Origin: Pedobacter sp. KBS0701
Lineage (GTDB): Bacteria > Bacteroidota > Bacteroidia > Sphingobacteriales > Sphingobacteriaceae
Direction: 5' to 3'
DNA: 64,000 bases
Assembly: GCF_005938645.2 (NCBI RefSeq)
Contig: NZ_CP042171.1
Span: 682,001 to 746,000, forward strand
Both the position numbers and the translations under genes were made by a program. Under the pieces are notes generated by a model. That model worked only from the letters and a program-made list of their open reading frames with translations. It made no database searches and was not told where the DNA came from. Position 1 is the stretch's first letter, and each line of letters begins with the position of its first letter. Positions 8,896 to 17,086 of this stretch are shown one piece after another.

Positions 8896-9357
8896 ATGTT
8901 AGAAAAAGGCGCTACAGCACCAGATTTCGAATTGAATGCTACTCCTGATCAGAAAATAAAACTTAAAGATTTTAAAGGCAAAAATGTTATCCTGGCTTTT
9001 TACCCTGCGGATTGGAGTCCGGTTTGCAGCGACCAAATGGCACTTTATAACGAAATGCTAAAATATTTTAACAAGTATGATGCACAGATTTTTGGTGTCT
9101 CTGTAGACAGTGTTTGGTGCCACCTTGCTTTTGAAGAAAACAGAAAACTACATTTCCCGTTACTGGCTGATTTTGAACCAAAAGGTGCGGTCTCTAAAGC
9201 TTATGGTGTATATGATGATGAAGTTGGCGAAAGTAAACGGGCACTGTTTGTGATTGATAAAGACGGAAAAATTGCCTGGAGTTATTTATCACCTGTAGCC
9301 GTTAACCCTGGTGCTGATGGGATTTTGGATGCATTGGAAGAATTAAGCAAAAAATAA
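8896..9357 (+). CDS. peroxiredoxin (AhpC/TSA, AhpE/Bcp-like)
   Basis: A thiol peroxidase of 153 residues that reduces hydroperoxides in the cytoplasm. The peroxidatic cysteine is Cys44 in YPADWSPVCSDQ, with the usual Pro upstream. A second cysteine, Cys75 in DSVWCH, could be a resolving residue or mark a one-Cys type. FPLLADFEPKGAVSKAYGV matches the C-terminal half of the redoxin fold. The DsbA-like gene follows after five bases, so both are probably co-transcribed and may share a redox pathway. Confidence 0.9.
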   Translation: MLEKGATAPDFELNATPDQKIKLKDFKGKNVILAFYPADWSPVCSDQMALYNEMLKYFNKYDAQIFGVSVDSVWCHLAFEENRKLHFPLLADFEPKGAVSKAYGVYDDEVGESKRALFVIDKDGKIAWSYLSPVAVNPGADGILDALEELSKK

Positions 9358-9362
9358 AAGCG

Positions 9363-9881
9363 ATGAGCACATTAAAACCCGAAGTAAACGATCAGGATCA
9401 TATTCAAGGTAATGATTCGGCAAGTATTACCATTGTGGAGTTTGGCGATTATCAGTGTCCATACTGTGGAGATGCTTATCCCATCATGAAAGAAATTGAA
9501 GAAACTTTTGGTCATCAGATCAGATTTGTTTTCCGCCATTTTCCTTTGGCCAATGCGCACGAATATGCTTTTCCGGCAGCCATTGCGGCTGAAGCAGCGG
9601 CATTGCAAGGCAAATTTTGGGATATGCACGATGCACTTTACGAAAACCAGTATCGTTTAAATGGCGAGCTGTTCGACGAACTGGCCGAAACCATTGGGTT
9701 GGATTTAGAACAGTTTCAGAAAGATAGTGCTTCAGAAAAGATCAAAACTATTATAGAAGACAATTTTGACAGCGGTATGCGCAGTGGCGTAAATGGAACA
9801 CCATCATTTTATGTAAACGGAACCAAATTTGATGGCGGAGCTGCTGATTTGTATCAAATGCTTAAGGAAAGTACGGAGTGA
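9363..9881 (+). CDS. DsbA-family thioredoxin-fold protein without signal peptide
   Basis: A 172-residue thioredoxin-like protein with the active site CPYC (Cys32, Cys35) after FGDYQ, a helical insert, and the cis-proline loop GTPSFYVNG near residue 145. This resembles the cytoplasmic DsbA/FrnE-like group, because no signal peptide or transmembrane anchor is present. It lies five bases behind the peroxiredoxin. A role in reducing that peroxiredoxin is a guess from the pairing. Confidence 0.87.
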   Translation: MSTLKPEVNDQDHIQGNDSASITIVEFGDYQCPYCGDAYPIMKEIEETFGHQIRFVFRHFPLANAHEYAFPAAIAAEAAALQGKFWDMHDALYENQYRLNGELFDELAETIGLDLEQFQKDSASEKIKTIIEDNFDSGMRSGVNGTPSFYVNGTKFDGGAADLYQMLKESTE

Positions 9882-9885
9882 TTTT

Positions 9886-9921
9886 AGAGAAGTCAAGTTT
9901 TAAAAACTTGATTTCTCTTTT
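9886..9921 (+). terminator. intrinsic terminator after the peroxiredoxin-DsbA operon
   Basis: A 15-bp stem, 9886-9900 with 9904-9918, includes one G-U pair, has a three-base loop and is followed by TTT. It begins five bases after the stop codon. Confidence 0.85.
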
Positions 9922-10167
9922 TATATTCGTGGCTAAACATTTAGCCATCATTATATTTATTGTTGATACCGTTTCGGGTTTCGGGATCTTTTCTGCTAGA
10001 TAGACCCTGAAATAAATTACCTGCGGTGAGCTCGCTTAGGGCTCGGTTTACTGTCTCTTCCGCTATACTACAGGTCAGGGTGATGAATATTATTAAAATA
10101 TCTATAGAAAACCTTTAAAATATTTCACTAATTCGAACTGAGGTTATTGGCTAATTTAATAAAAAAA

Positions 10168-10195
10168 ACCTCATGTATTTTGCAATACATGAGGT
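10168..10195 (-). terminator. minus-strand intrinsic terminator with no known gene upstream
   Basis: A perfect 12-bp stem ACCTCATGTATT (10168-10179) / AATACATGAGGT (10184-10195) with loop TTGC. An eight-base A run (10161-10168) lies on its left and no T run on its right, so it acts only for leftward transcripts. The only leftward open frame before it is the 22-codon frame at 10231-10299. Confidence 0.75.
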
Positions 10196-10230
10196 ATCAG
10201 ATAAGGGTAACCGGAAAACTAAAAAACTAA

Positions 10231-10299
10231 TTATGAGTTTTTAGAATTTAACAAAATTGAAATCGCTTCGTGTTTTGTTATTTCAAAGGTGCACTTCAT
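10231..10299 (-). CDS. candidate 22-residue peptide or leader before an intrinsic terminator
   Basis: A short frame, ATG to TAA, begins MKCTFEITKHEAISI and ends NSKNS. Its stop is 35 bases from the minus-strand terminator at 10168-10195. No protein family is recognised. The upstream leftward region contains a hairpin (stem TGAAGTTT/AAACTTCA) but no convincing promoter. It could be a small protein, a leader peptide or chance within a small RNA. The rest of 9922-10477 holds no other supported feature. Confidence 0.35.
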   Translation of the reverse strand: MKCTFEITKHEAISILLNSKNS

Positions 10300-10477
10300 T
10301 TATGAAGTTTTAGTGAAGAAACTTCATGTAGCTATTATAAACTTTACTTATGTTACAAATTGTTGGTATAAAGTCTTTGTAAGGTCAGATTGGTTCTTTT
10401 CTGCTTCTAGGCTAAAACAATATACCAGCTTCTTCTATTTAGTAGCTATATAAAATCCATCATTAAAAAATACTTTC

Positions 10478-12214
10478 ATGGGTAAAAATGTTGCAGAACA
10501 ACTGGTTGAAATGCTGGTTGAGGTTGGTGTAAAAAGAGTTTATGCCGTTACCGGAGACAGTTTAAATTATTTTAACGATGCTGTAAGAAGAAATGGCAAA
10601 ATAAAGTGGATCCACGTACGTAATGAAGAGGCTGGTGCATTTGCAGCAGCAGCCGAAGCCGAACTTGACGGGATTGCCTGTTGTGCGGGTAGCTGTGGTC
10701 CGGGCCACGTGCATTTGATTAACGGCCTTTACGATGCACATCGATCACATGTTCCCGTAATTGCCATAGCCTCCACCATACCAACAGGGGAATTTGGAAT
10801 GGACTTTTTTCAGGAAACGAATACCATAAAATTATTTGATAATTGTAGTTATTATAACCAGGTAGCTACCACTGCGGAGCAGGTACCAAGAATGTTTCAA
10901 ACAGCTGTTCAGCATGCCATTCATAAAAAAGGTGTTGCCGTATTCGGTTTGCCTGGTGATGTAGCGCAAATGGATGCAGTGGAGAGCGTAACATCTATGC
11001 AATTGTTCAACAATAAACCGGTGATCCGCCCATCAGATCTGGAATTAAATGAACTGTCAACTTTACTGAATGGTGAAAAGAAAATTATGCTTTATTGTGG
11101 GATAGGCGCTGCCGATGCACATGATGAAGTGGTAGAATTAGCAGGTAAATTAAAAGCGCCGGTAGGGTTTTCATTCAGAGGGAAAATGGGGATACAATAC
11201 AATAATCCTTATGAAGTGGGTATGACAGGACTTTTAGGACAGCCATCTGGCTATCACGCCATGCACGAGGCCGATGTAGTGCTTCTACTGGGAACTGATT
11301 TTCCTTATGTAAATTTCATGCCTGTAAAGAACAAAATTGTGCAAATTGATGAAAAACCTGAGCGTTTGGGCAGGAGGGCTAAACTTACCATGGGTTTATG
11401 TGGAAACATCGGCGATTCGATTAAAGCATTATTACCACTTCTCTCCGAAAAGAAAGATGATAGCTTCTTAAAATCTCAATTAGAGTTTTATCAGAAAGTG
11501 AAAGAACAGCAACAGGGTTATGTTAAAGATCAGGGTGAGGAAAATAAAATCCAACCTGAATTTGTAGCTGAAACCATAAATCGTTTAGCAGCCGATGATG
11601 CTATTTTTACGGTAGATACCGGGATGTGCTGTGTTTGGGGAGCACGTTTTATCGATGGAACAGGTAAACGTAAAATGCTTGGATCTTTTAATCATGGTTC
11701 TATGGCCAATGCTATGCCGATGGCCATTGGTGCAGCCTTGGCGCATCCACAGCAGCAGGTAATTGCGCTTTGTGGTGATGGCGGCTTATCAATGCTTTTG
11801 GGTGATCTGGCAACCATTAAACAGTATAACCTGCCGATAAAATTGATTGTTTTTAACAACAGGGCCCTGGGAATGGTAAAGTTGGAAATGGAAGTGGATG
11901 GCTTACCCGATAATGAAACCGATATGATTAACCCTGATTTTGCGTTGGTTGCACAGGCCATGGGCTTTAAAGGAATAACTGTAGCCAGGCCTGAAGAGGT
12001 GGAAACTGCGATTAGTCATGCGTTAAAAGAGGAAGGACCTGTGTTGTTAAATATCATGACCAATCCCAATGCCTTGGCAATGCCACCAAAAATAGAATGG
12101 GCACAAATAAAAGGTATGACAGAATCGATGGCAAAATTAATGCTGGGTGGTAAAATGAGTGAAGTTCTGGATACGATAAAATCGAATTATAAACATTTGG
12201 GAGAAGTATTGTAG
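10478..12214 (+). CDS. poxB: thiamine-diphosphate enzyme, pyruvate oxidase / pyruvate:quinone dehydrogenase
   Basis: Oxidative decarboxylation of pyruvate to acetate with ThDP and FAD, feeding electrons to quinone at the membrane. At 578 residues it matches E. coli PoxB (572) over its whole length as recalled. The ThDP-activating glutamate is in HVRNEEAGAF (residues 50-51). AGSCGPGHVHLINGLYDAHR and FQETN match the N-terminal domain. The diphosphate motif GDGGLSML...VFNN is near residue 430. The C-terminal membrane-binding tail of PoxB is not clearly conserved, so the electron acceptor is inferred. It is transcribed alone, with no convincing TAnnTTTG box. Confidence 0.88.
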   Translation: MGKNVAEQLVEMLVEVGVKRVYAVTGDSLNYFNDAVRRNGKIKWIHVRNEEAGAFAAAAEAELDGIACCAGSCGPGHVHLINGLYDAHRSHVPVIAIASTIPTGEFGMDFFQETNTIKLFDNCSYYNQVATTAEQVPRMFQTAVQHAIHKKGVAVFGLPGDVAQMDAVESVTSMQLFNNKPVIRPSDLELNELSTLLNGEKKIMLYCGIGAADAHDEVVELAGKLKAPVGFSFRGKMGIQYNNPYEVGMTGLLGQPSGYHAMHEADVVLLLGTDFPYVNFMPVKNKIVQIDEKPERLGRRAKLTMGLCGNIGDSIKALLPLLSEKKDDSFLKSQLEFYQKVKEQQQGYVKDQGEENKIQPEFVAETINRLAADDAIFTVDTGMCCVWGARFIDGTGKRKMLGSFNHGSMANAMPMAIGAALAHPQQQVIALCGDGGLSMLLGDLATIKQYNLPIKLIVFNNRALGMVKLEMEVDGLPDNETDMINPDFALVAQAMGFKGITVARPEEVETAISHALKEEGPVLLNIMTNPNALAMPPKIEWAQIKGMTESMAKLMLGGKMSEVLDTIKSNYKHLGEVL

Positions 12215-12231
12215 TTGAGAAAAGTTTCATC

Positions 12232-12291
12232 ATTCCCAACTTGATTGGGAATCTTAATGCATGTTAATGTTTCATAAGCATTAAGATTCCC
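12232..12291. repeat. REP-type hairpins after poxB
   Basis: Two nested pairs are visible: ATTCCCA (12232-12238) / TGGGAAT (12246-12252), and a perfect 14-bp pair GGGAATCTTAATGC (12247-12260) / GCATTAAGATTCCC (12278-12291). They probably end poxB transcription. The right arm continues into GCCTGCGC, the target of the inserted element that follows. Confidence 0.7.
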
Positions 12292-12743
12292 GCCTGCGCC
12301 TATCGTGTGGACACAATTAATTATAACATTCTTCTATCGCTCTATGCCGCTGGGCATGGCACTTTGGAGCGCCAAAGTACCCAAAGCGCTTTGTCATCCG
12401 ATGGCTATCGGATCCAGCAATGAGCCTTTTGCACAATCTCACGCGCATCAAAAAAACAGCGACACTTCGTTTAATCAGGTATTATTTGTGTTTTCTTTGG
12501 TCTGATTGAGCCCTGCGGGGTTTGTGTTCAATATTCTTTAAAATTAAATCATCGGTTATGAACACAAAACCACTGCGTTTCAGGTTTGTTAGTGCCGTTT
12601 TTACTGTTGTGCACCTGTTTTTTTGATTTCCCCGGCTCTTGGGATTGACGGCGTCCTTGGTTAAAATCCGTGCTTTATTAAAGTTGGTTAGCAAAAAGCC
12701 TAAAAATACTTAATAAAGATGTGTCCATACGATAGGCCTGCGC
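12292..12743. mobile_element. 436-bp MITE-like element with 16-bp terminal inverted repeats and 8-bp target duplication
   Basis: The element proper is 12300-12735. The left end CTATCGTGTGGACACA and the right end TGTGTCCATACGATAG are inverted copies with 15 of 16 matches. Both sides carry the 8-bp direct repeat GCCTGCGC (12292-12299 and 12736-12743). Removing the element and one repeat restores the palindrome ATTCCCGCCTGCGCGGGAAT. Because the target is itself near-palindromic, an 18-bp repeat with a 4-bp duplication is also possible. The interior has no credible transposase; the short frames in it are not protein-like. It must have moved with an enzyme supplied in trans. Confidence 0.8.
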
Positions 12744-12767
12744 GGGAATGACGAGTTAAATAAAAAA

Positions 12768-12805
12768 CGTCATCTCGAGCGGAGTGCAGCGTAGTCGAGA
12801 TGACG
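12768..12805 (-). terminator. terminator/REP hairpin after hppD
   Basis: An 11-bp stem CGTCATCTCGA (12768-12778) / TCGAGATGACG (12795-12805) encloses a GC-rich loop. On the minus strand it is followed by a run of Ts (A run 12762-12767), six bases after the hppD stop. Confidence 0.75.
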
Positions 12806-12811
12806 GAATTA

Positions 12812-13942
12812 CTATAAATTACCTCTCAATTCCTGCTCACGTTCCAACGATTCGAATAGTGCTTTGAAGTTACCCGCACCAAAACTCTGCGCACCTTTAC
12901 GCTGAATAATCTCGAAGAAAAGGGTAGGGCGGTCTTCAACAGGTTTGGTGAAAATCTGCAATAAATATCCTTCTTCATCGCAATCGACCAAAATGCCCAG
13001 GCTTTCCAATAAGGCTATTTCTTCATCAATTTTGCCCACACGCTGAGGCATCATATCATAATAAGCTTCTGGTGGAGCACTTAAAAATTCAACGCCACGT
13101 GATTTTAATTCTTTAACGGTTTTAACAATATCTTTTGTTGCTACGGCAATATGCTGAACGCCTTCACCCTCATAATATTCCAGATACTCTTCAATTTGCG
13201 ATTTCTTTTTGCCTTCGGCAGGCTCGTTAATCGGGAATTTCGAATAACCGTTACCATTACTCATCACTTTACTCATCAAAGCTGAATATTCGGTATTGAT
13301 TTGCTTATCATCAAAAGATAGAATATTTACGAATCCCATTACATCCTCATACCATTGTACGGCTTCGTTCATGCGGTTCCAGCCCACATTACCCACACAA
13401 TGATCAATATATAAAAGGCCCGCATCAGCTGGTTGATAATCGCTTTCCCATACCCGGTAACCTGGCATAAAAGTTCCGGTATAGTTTTTACGTTCTATAA
13501 ACATGTGCACCGTTTCGCCATAAGTGTAAATACCGCTCATTTTAACTTCGCCATGTTCATCAGTTAAGGTCTTAGGCTCCATGTATGGCCTGGCGCCACG
13601 TTTTGTGGTTTCTTCAAAGGCACTATAAGCATCATCCACCCAAAGCGCTAATACTTTTACGCCGTCGCCATGTTTTTTTACATGCTCTGATATCGGATGA
13701 TCAGATTTTAATGCTGTGGTCAGGATCAGCCTGATTTTACCCTGTTGCAATACATACGACGAACGATCGCGTACGCCAGTTTCCGGTCCGGCATAAGCCA
13801 GGCTTTGAAACCCAAATGCCGTTTTGTAGTAATGAGCCGCTTGTTTTGCGTTGCCTACATAAAATTCGATATAATCTGTTCCGTTAATAGGCAAAAAATC
13901 TGGTGCTTTTGATATTTTTTCTGCGAATGTTTGTGTTTCCAT
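12812..13942 (-). CDS. hppD: 4-hydroxyphenylpyruvate dioxygenase
   Basis: Converts 4-hydroxyphenylpyruvate to homogentisate with Fe(II) and O2, the second step of tyrosine breakdown. At 376 residues it has normal length and two VOC-type halves. The iron ligands are His181 (YIDHCVGN), His264 (GVQHIAVATKD) and Glu344 (FFEIIQRKG); the C-terminal helix AGNFKALFESLEREQ is typical. Its upstream neighbour on the same strand is hmgA, the next enzyme, across a 160-bp gap that contains an inverted repeat. The tyrosine transaminase needed before this step is not in the window. Confidence 0.97.
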   Translation of the reverse strand: METQTFAEKISKAPDFLPINGTDYIEFYVGNAKQAAHYYKTAFGFQSLAYAGPETGVRDRSSYVLQQGKIRLILTTALKSDHPISEHVKKHGDGVKVLALWVDDAYSAFEETTKRGARPYMEPKTLTDEHGEVKMSGIYTYGETVHMFIERKNYTGTFMPGYRVWESDYQPADAGLLYIDHCVGNVGWNRMNEAVQWYEDVMGFVNILSFDDKQINTEYSALMSKVMSNGNGYSKFPINEPAEGKKKSQIEEYLEYYEGEGVQHIAVATKDIVKTVKELKSRGVEFLSAPPEAYYDMMPQRVGKIDEEIALLESLGILVDCDEEGYLLQIFTKPVEDRPTLFFEIIQRKGAQSFGAGNFKALFESLEREQELRGNL

Positions 13943-13955
13943 TTGTTTTTATTTA

Positions 13956-14097
13956 AGTCCGAGGTGGGAGGTCCGAAGTCGGATGTGATATGTTGTTTTT
14001 AAATGTTTTAAGGTTGTAAAGTTTAAATGTTGGATAATTGCTAGCCATCTATTTCGTCTGCAAGTTATCTTCGGACCTTGGTCTCCCGACTTCCTAC
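13956..14097. repeat. inverted copies of the GTCCGAAGTCGG repeat between hmgA and hppD
   Basis: The left copy (13956-13985) reads GTCCGAGGTGGGAGGTCCGAAGTCGG in segments; an inverted copy lies at 14068-14097. Related sequences are at 49698-49728 and 60827-60916. The unit is built from short GTCCGAAG/GTCGGAAG words. Read across the hmgA-hppD gap it would form an RNA hairpin in the joint transcript. Confidence 0.6.
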
Positions 14098-14102
14098 TAA
14101 TT

Positions 14103-15269
14103 TTATTCTACATTAATCTGCCAGCTTTTGTGATAATTCTCATCCTCTATATCCAAAGCATCCTGTGTAAGCATTAAAGGCTTAAAAGGATCGATCATTA
14201 CTGCCAGCTCATCTGTTTTTTCTTTCCCGATTGATTTTTCTACAGTACCCGGATGGGGCCCATGTGGAATACCGCCTGGGTGTAAGGTAATCTGACCTTT
14301 AACCACACTCTTGCGGCTCATAAAATCACCATCTACATAATAAAGCACTTCATCACTATCCACATTACTGTGATTATAAGGCGCAGGGATCGAATCAGGA
14401 TGGTAATCGTATTTGCGGGGAACAAAAGAACAAACCACAAAATTGTGTCCTTCGAAAGTTTGATGAACCGGAGGCGGTTGGTGCAGGCGTCCTGTTATCG
14501 GCTCAAAATCGTGGATAGAGAAAGCATAGGGATAATGATAACCGTCCCAGCCAACATAATCAAAAGGATGCGTACCATAAGTGTATGGATAAATTAAGCC
14601 CTGTTTTTTAATGAGTACTTTAAAATCGCCGTATTCATCGTGTGTTTGCAGGTTTTCTGGTAGCCTCAAATCGCGTTCGCAGTAAGGAGAATGTTCCATC
14701 AACTGCCCAAACTGATTTAAATATCTTTTTGGCGGTCTTAGCGGACTAAAACTTTCTACAATAAACAACCTGTTTTGTTCGGTATCAAATTCCATTTGAT
14801 AGATGGTTCCCCTTGGAATGATCAGGTAATCGCCGTAAGCAAACTTAATTTCTCCGAATCCTGTTTTCAGCTTTCCAGAACCTTCATGTACGAAGATCAT
14901 CTCATCGGCCTGACTATTTTTGTAGAAATAGTCGGTCATTGTTTTCCTAGGCGCAGCCAGAACGATATGCAGATCGCTATTTACCAAAACAGCTTTTCTG
15001 CTTTCTAGAAAATCATCTTCAGGTTCAATATTGAAACCGATTAAACTGGTGTGCTTCAGGTGTTTTTCACGTGCGATTTTTGGCTCAACACTATAAGGTT
15101 CTCCCAAATGTTTTACCATGGTTGGCGGATGACAATGATAAACCAACGAATATAAACTGGAAAAACCTTCGGTTGATACCAATTCTTCGGCATAAAGATT
15201 TCCATCAGGTTTACGAAAAACCGTGTGACGTTTAGCTGGAATCTGCCCCAATTTATGATAAATAGGCAT
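14103..15269 (-). CDS. hmgA: homogentisate 1,2-dioxygenase
   Basis: Cleaves the homogentisate ring to maleylacetoacetate with Fe(II). At 388 residues it belongs to the shorter bacterial form. Visible motifs are YGDYLIIPRGTIYQMEF (about 145-161), HEGSGKL before it, and the active-site region NHSNVDSDEVLYY (His300 with Asp306/Glu307) followed by HPGGIPHGPHPGT (His336). It is upstream of hppD on the same strand. A 33-codon open frame lies about 95 bp upstream of the start. Confidence 0.95.
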   Translation of the reverse strand: MPIYHKLGQIPAKRHTVFRKPDGNLYAEELVSTEGFSSLYSLVYHCHPPTMVKHLGEPYSVEPKIAREKHLKHTSLIGFNIEPEDDFLESRKAVLVNSDLHIVLAAPRKTMTDYFYKNSQADEMIFVHEGSGKLKTGFGEIKFAYGDYLIIPRGTIYQMEFDTEQNRLFIVESFSPLRPPKRYLNQFGQLMEHSPYCERDLRLPENLQTHDEYGDFKVLIKKQGLIYPYTYGTHPFDYVGWDGYHYPYAFSIHDFEPITGRLHQPPPVHQTFEGHNFVVCSFVPRKYDYHPDSIPAPYNHSNVDSDEVLYYVDGDFMSRKSVVKGQITLHPGGIPHGPHPGTVEKSIGKEKTDELAVMIDPFKPLMLTQDALDIEDENYHKSWQINVE

Positions 15270-15363
15270 AATTATATGATGTTATGGTTAGAAAAGAAAA
15301 AATCCTAATGAATTAACAATTAAAACGGCTACGCGTTTCAATTAAAAAGAAGGGTGAATAAAA

Positions 15364-15465
15364 TTACAGTGAATACTGAGCCATGATCAGCTTGGATAGC
15401 ATCTTATAGCGACGGGCTGCAATAGCGTCGTTTACCAGATTAATATGTAATGCTTTTAAGATCAT
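15364..15465 (-). CDS. candidate 33-residue peptide upstream of hmgA
   Basis: An ATG-to-TAA frame begins MILKALHINLVNDAIA, continues with a basic ARRYK segment and ends MAQYSL. It looks amphipathic and helical, with no known family. A promoter-like pair precedes it on the minus strand: TTTG, a 19-base spacer and TAGTATTA, which matches four of the six fixed bases of TAnnTTTG and ends five bases before the ATG. It lies 94 bp before hmgA in the same direction, so it may be a leader peptide of the hmgA-hppD transcript or a small protein. Confidence 0.4.
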   Translation of the reverse strand: MILKALHINLVNDAIAARRYKMLSKLIMAQYSL

Positions 15466-15810
15466 GGTTTTAATACTACTAAGGTAAGTATTTTATTCAA
15501 AAGTTAAAATTTTAAATACTTAATATGCAATCATCCCAATGAAAAATATTTTTACAGGTTTAATTTTTTTTAGCCTATCGATAAATTGGGAGAAGCGGGG
15601 TGCCTACTGCTACAGGTGTACCATTGGGAATATCGGGTGGATGATTGGGGGGTATTTCCAATTGAAAACGTTTCAAAGTACTTCAGCCAAAAGATTTTCG
15701 GGTAATAAAACCAACCCTTCAACAATATACCGTGTTAAAATAATACGGATTAAGTTTTATTTTGAATAACCTAATTGCTTAGCTTTACCGCGTATTTAAC
15801 CAAATCATAT

Positions 15811-16809
15811 ATGAAACTAGTATCCTATAAAACCGAAGACAGAGAGCATCTTGGTGTGTTTGTAAGTGGGCATATCTATAATTTAAATAGCTGCGATAAG
15901 CTTATTCCTGACAACATGAACGAATTTTTGCAGGGAGGAGAGGTGTTAATGGAAAGGGCAAAACGCATTGATGATCAGATTAAAGAAGGAAGCCTGGAGG
16001 CTAAAGAAGAAATTTTTTATGAGATTTTGGCGCCTGTTCCGCATCCTGCCAGTTGTCGTGATGGTTACGCTTTCAGGCAGCATGTTGCTGCGGCACGTAG
16101 AAACAGAAAGGTAGACATGATTCCTCAATTTGATGAGTATCCAATCTTTTATTTCACCAATCACAACGCTATTCAGGGTACAGGAGATATAGAATGCATG
16201 CCAGATCATTTTGATAAACTGGATTTCGAATTGGAGCTTGCTATTGTTATCGGTAAAAAAGGAAAAAATATTAAAGCCGCTGAGGCTGATGAATACATTG
16301 CAGGTTATATGGTAATGAACGATATGAGCGCCCGTACTTTGCAGATGGAAGAGATGTTGTTGAATTTAGGCCCTGCAAAAGGAAAAGATTTTTCTACCGT
16401 AATTGGCCCATGGCTGGTAACGCCTGATGAATTATTGCAGTACAAGGTTGCTCCTAAAGAAGGGCATGTAGGTAATGCTTACGATCTTAAGATGACCTGC
16501 AGAGTAAACGGCATCGAAGTTTCAAAAGGAAATGCTGCTGATATGGACTGGACTTTTGCCGAAATTATTGAACGTTGCGCTTATGGTGTCGATATTCTTC
16601 CTGGTGACGTAATTGGTTCAGGAACGGTGGGTACGGGTTGTTTCTTAGAATTAAATGGTACTGGTTTACTTAACGATCCAAATTATAAAGTACAATGGTT
16701 ACAGCCAGGTGATGTTGTGGAGATGGAAATAACAGGGCTTGGTGCTTTGACCAATACTATTACGAAGGCTGACACGGATTTTTCGATTTTAGCCTTAAAG
16801 AAAAATTAA
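15811..16809 (+). CDS. fahA: fumarylacetoacetate hydrolase
   Basis: Last step of tyrosine breakdown: fumarylacetoacetate to fumarate and acetoacetate. The ATG at 15811 gives 332 residues starting MKLVSYKTEDREHLGVF, typical of the two-domain bacterial form; an upstream in-frame start at 15775 adds residues that do not fit. The FAH fold shows FYFTNHNAIQGTGDIECMP, the metal-binding FELELAIVIGKKGKNI, GYMVMNDMSARTLQ, and the C-terminal GDVIGSGTVGTGC. It is divergent from hmgA. Together these genes supply three of the four steps after 4-hydroxyphenylpyruvate. Confidence 0.93.
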   Translation: MKLVSYKTEDREHLGVFVSGHIYNLNSCDKLIPDNMNEFLQGGEVLMERAKRIDDQIKEGSLEAKEEIFYEILAPVPHPASCRDGYAFRQHVAAARRNRKVDMIPQFDEYPIFYFTNHNAIQGTGDIECMPDHFDKLDFELELAIVIGKKGKNIKAAEADEYIAGYMVMNDMSARTLQMEEMLLNLGPAKGKDFSTVIGPWLVTPDELLQYKVAPKEGHVGNAYDLKMTCRVNGIEVSKGNAADMDWTFAEIIERCAYGVDILPGDVIGSGTVGTGCFLELNGTGLLNDPNYKVQWLQPGDVVEMEITGLGALTNTITKADTDFSILALKKN

Positions 16810-17086
16810 TTTCTGAGGTTTAAGGAAAGCAAGGTTCCGAGCATTTAGCTTGGTGAAGCCCTGCCATCCGCTTTACTTCGCAAGGGCTGAACTAGCCCTT
16901 ACTTCGTGTTCGCTATTGTCAGGTTTATATTACTTAGGTCAACCTTGCTATGTAAACCCGGCAACAGCGGCTATCTCCCGATTTTTCATCGGGAATAATA
17001 ACGTATAGCGGGACTGCTGTTTCCCAATAACCACTGCATTTGCTTTCTAAAAAAAGAATAATTTTAAAATCTAACTCAATAAAACC
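16810..17086. repeat. dispersed intergenic repeat between fahA and the flavin reductase
   Basis: No gene was found. The stretch holds a perfect 7-bp hairpin TCCCGAT (16976-16982) / ATCGGGA (16988-16994) followed by GTATAGCGGGACTGCTGTTT and a GCTTTCTAAAA end. Related sequences occur near 49580-49630 (AAGCGGGACTGCC...GCTTTCC) and 63915-63965 (GGATAGCAGGGCTGCTG). The family appears to be genus-wide filler of unknown role. Confidence 0.5.

Noticed and set aside
12305..12505. 66-codon frame inside the MITE-like element
   Set aside because: It overlaps the terminal repeat and has no transposase motif or protein-like composition.
15539..15769. 76-codon frame before fahA starting MKNIFTGLIFFSLS
   Set aside because: The first 15 residues look hydrophobic but the rest is not protein-like, and no partner frame restores a known domain. 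It could be a decayed gene, but nothing supports this.
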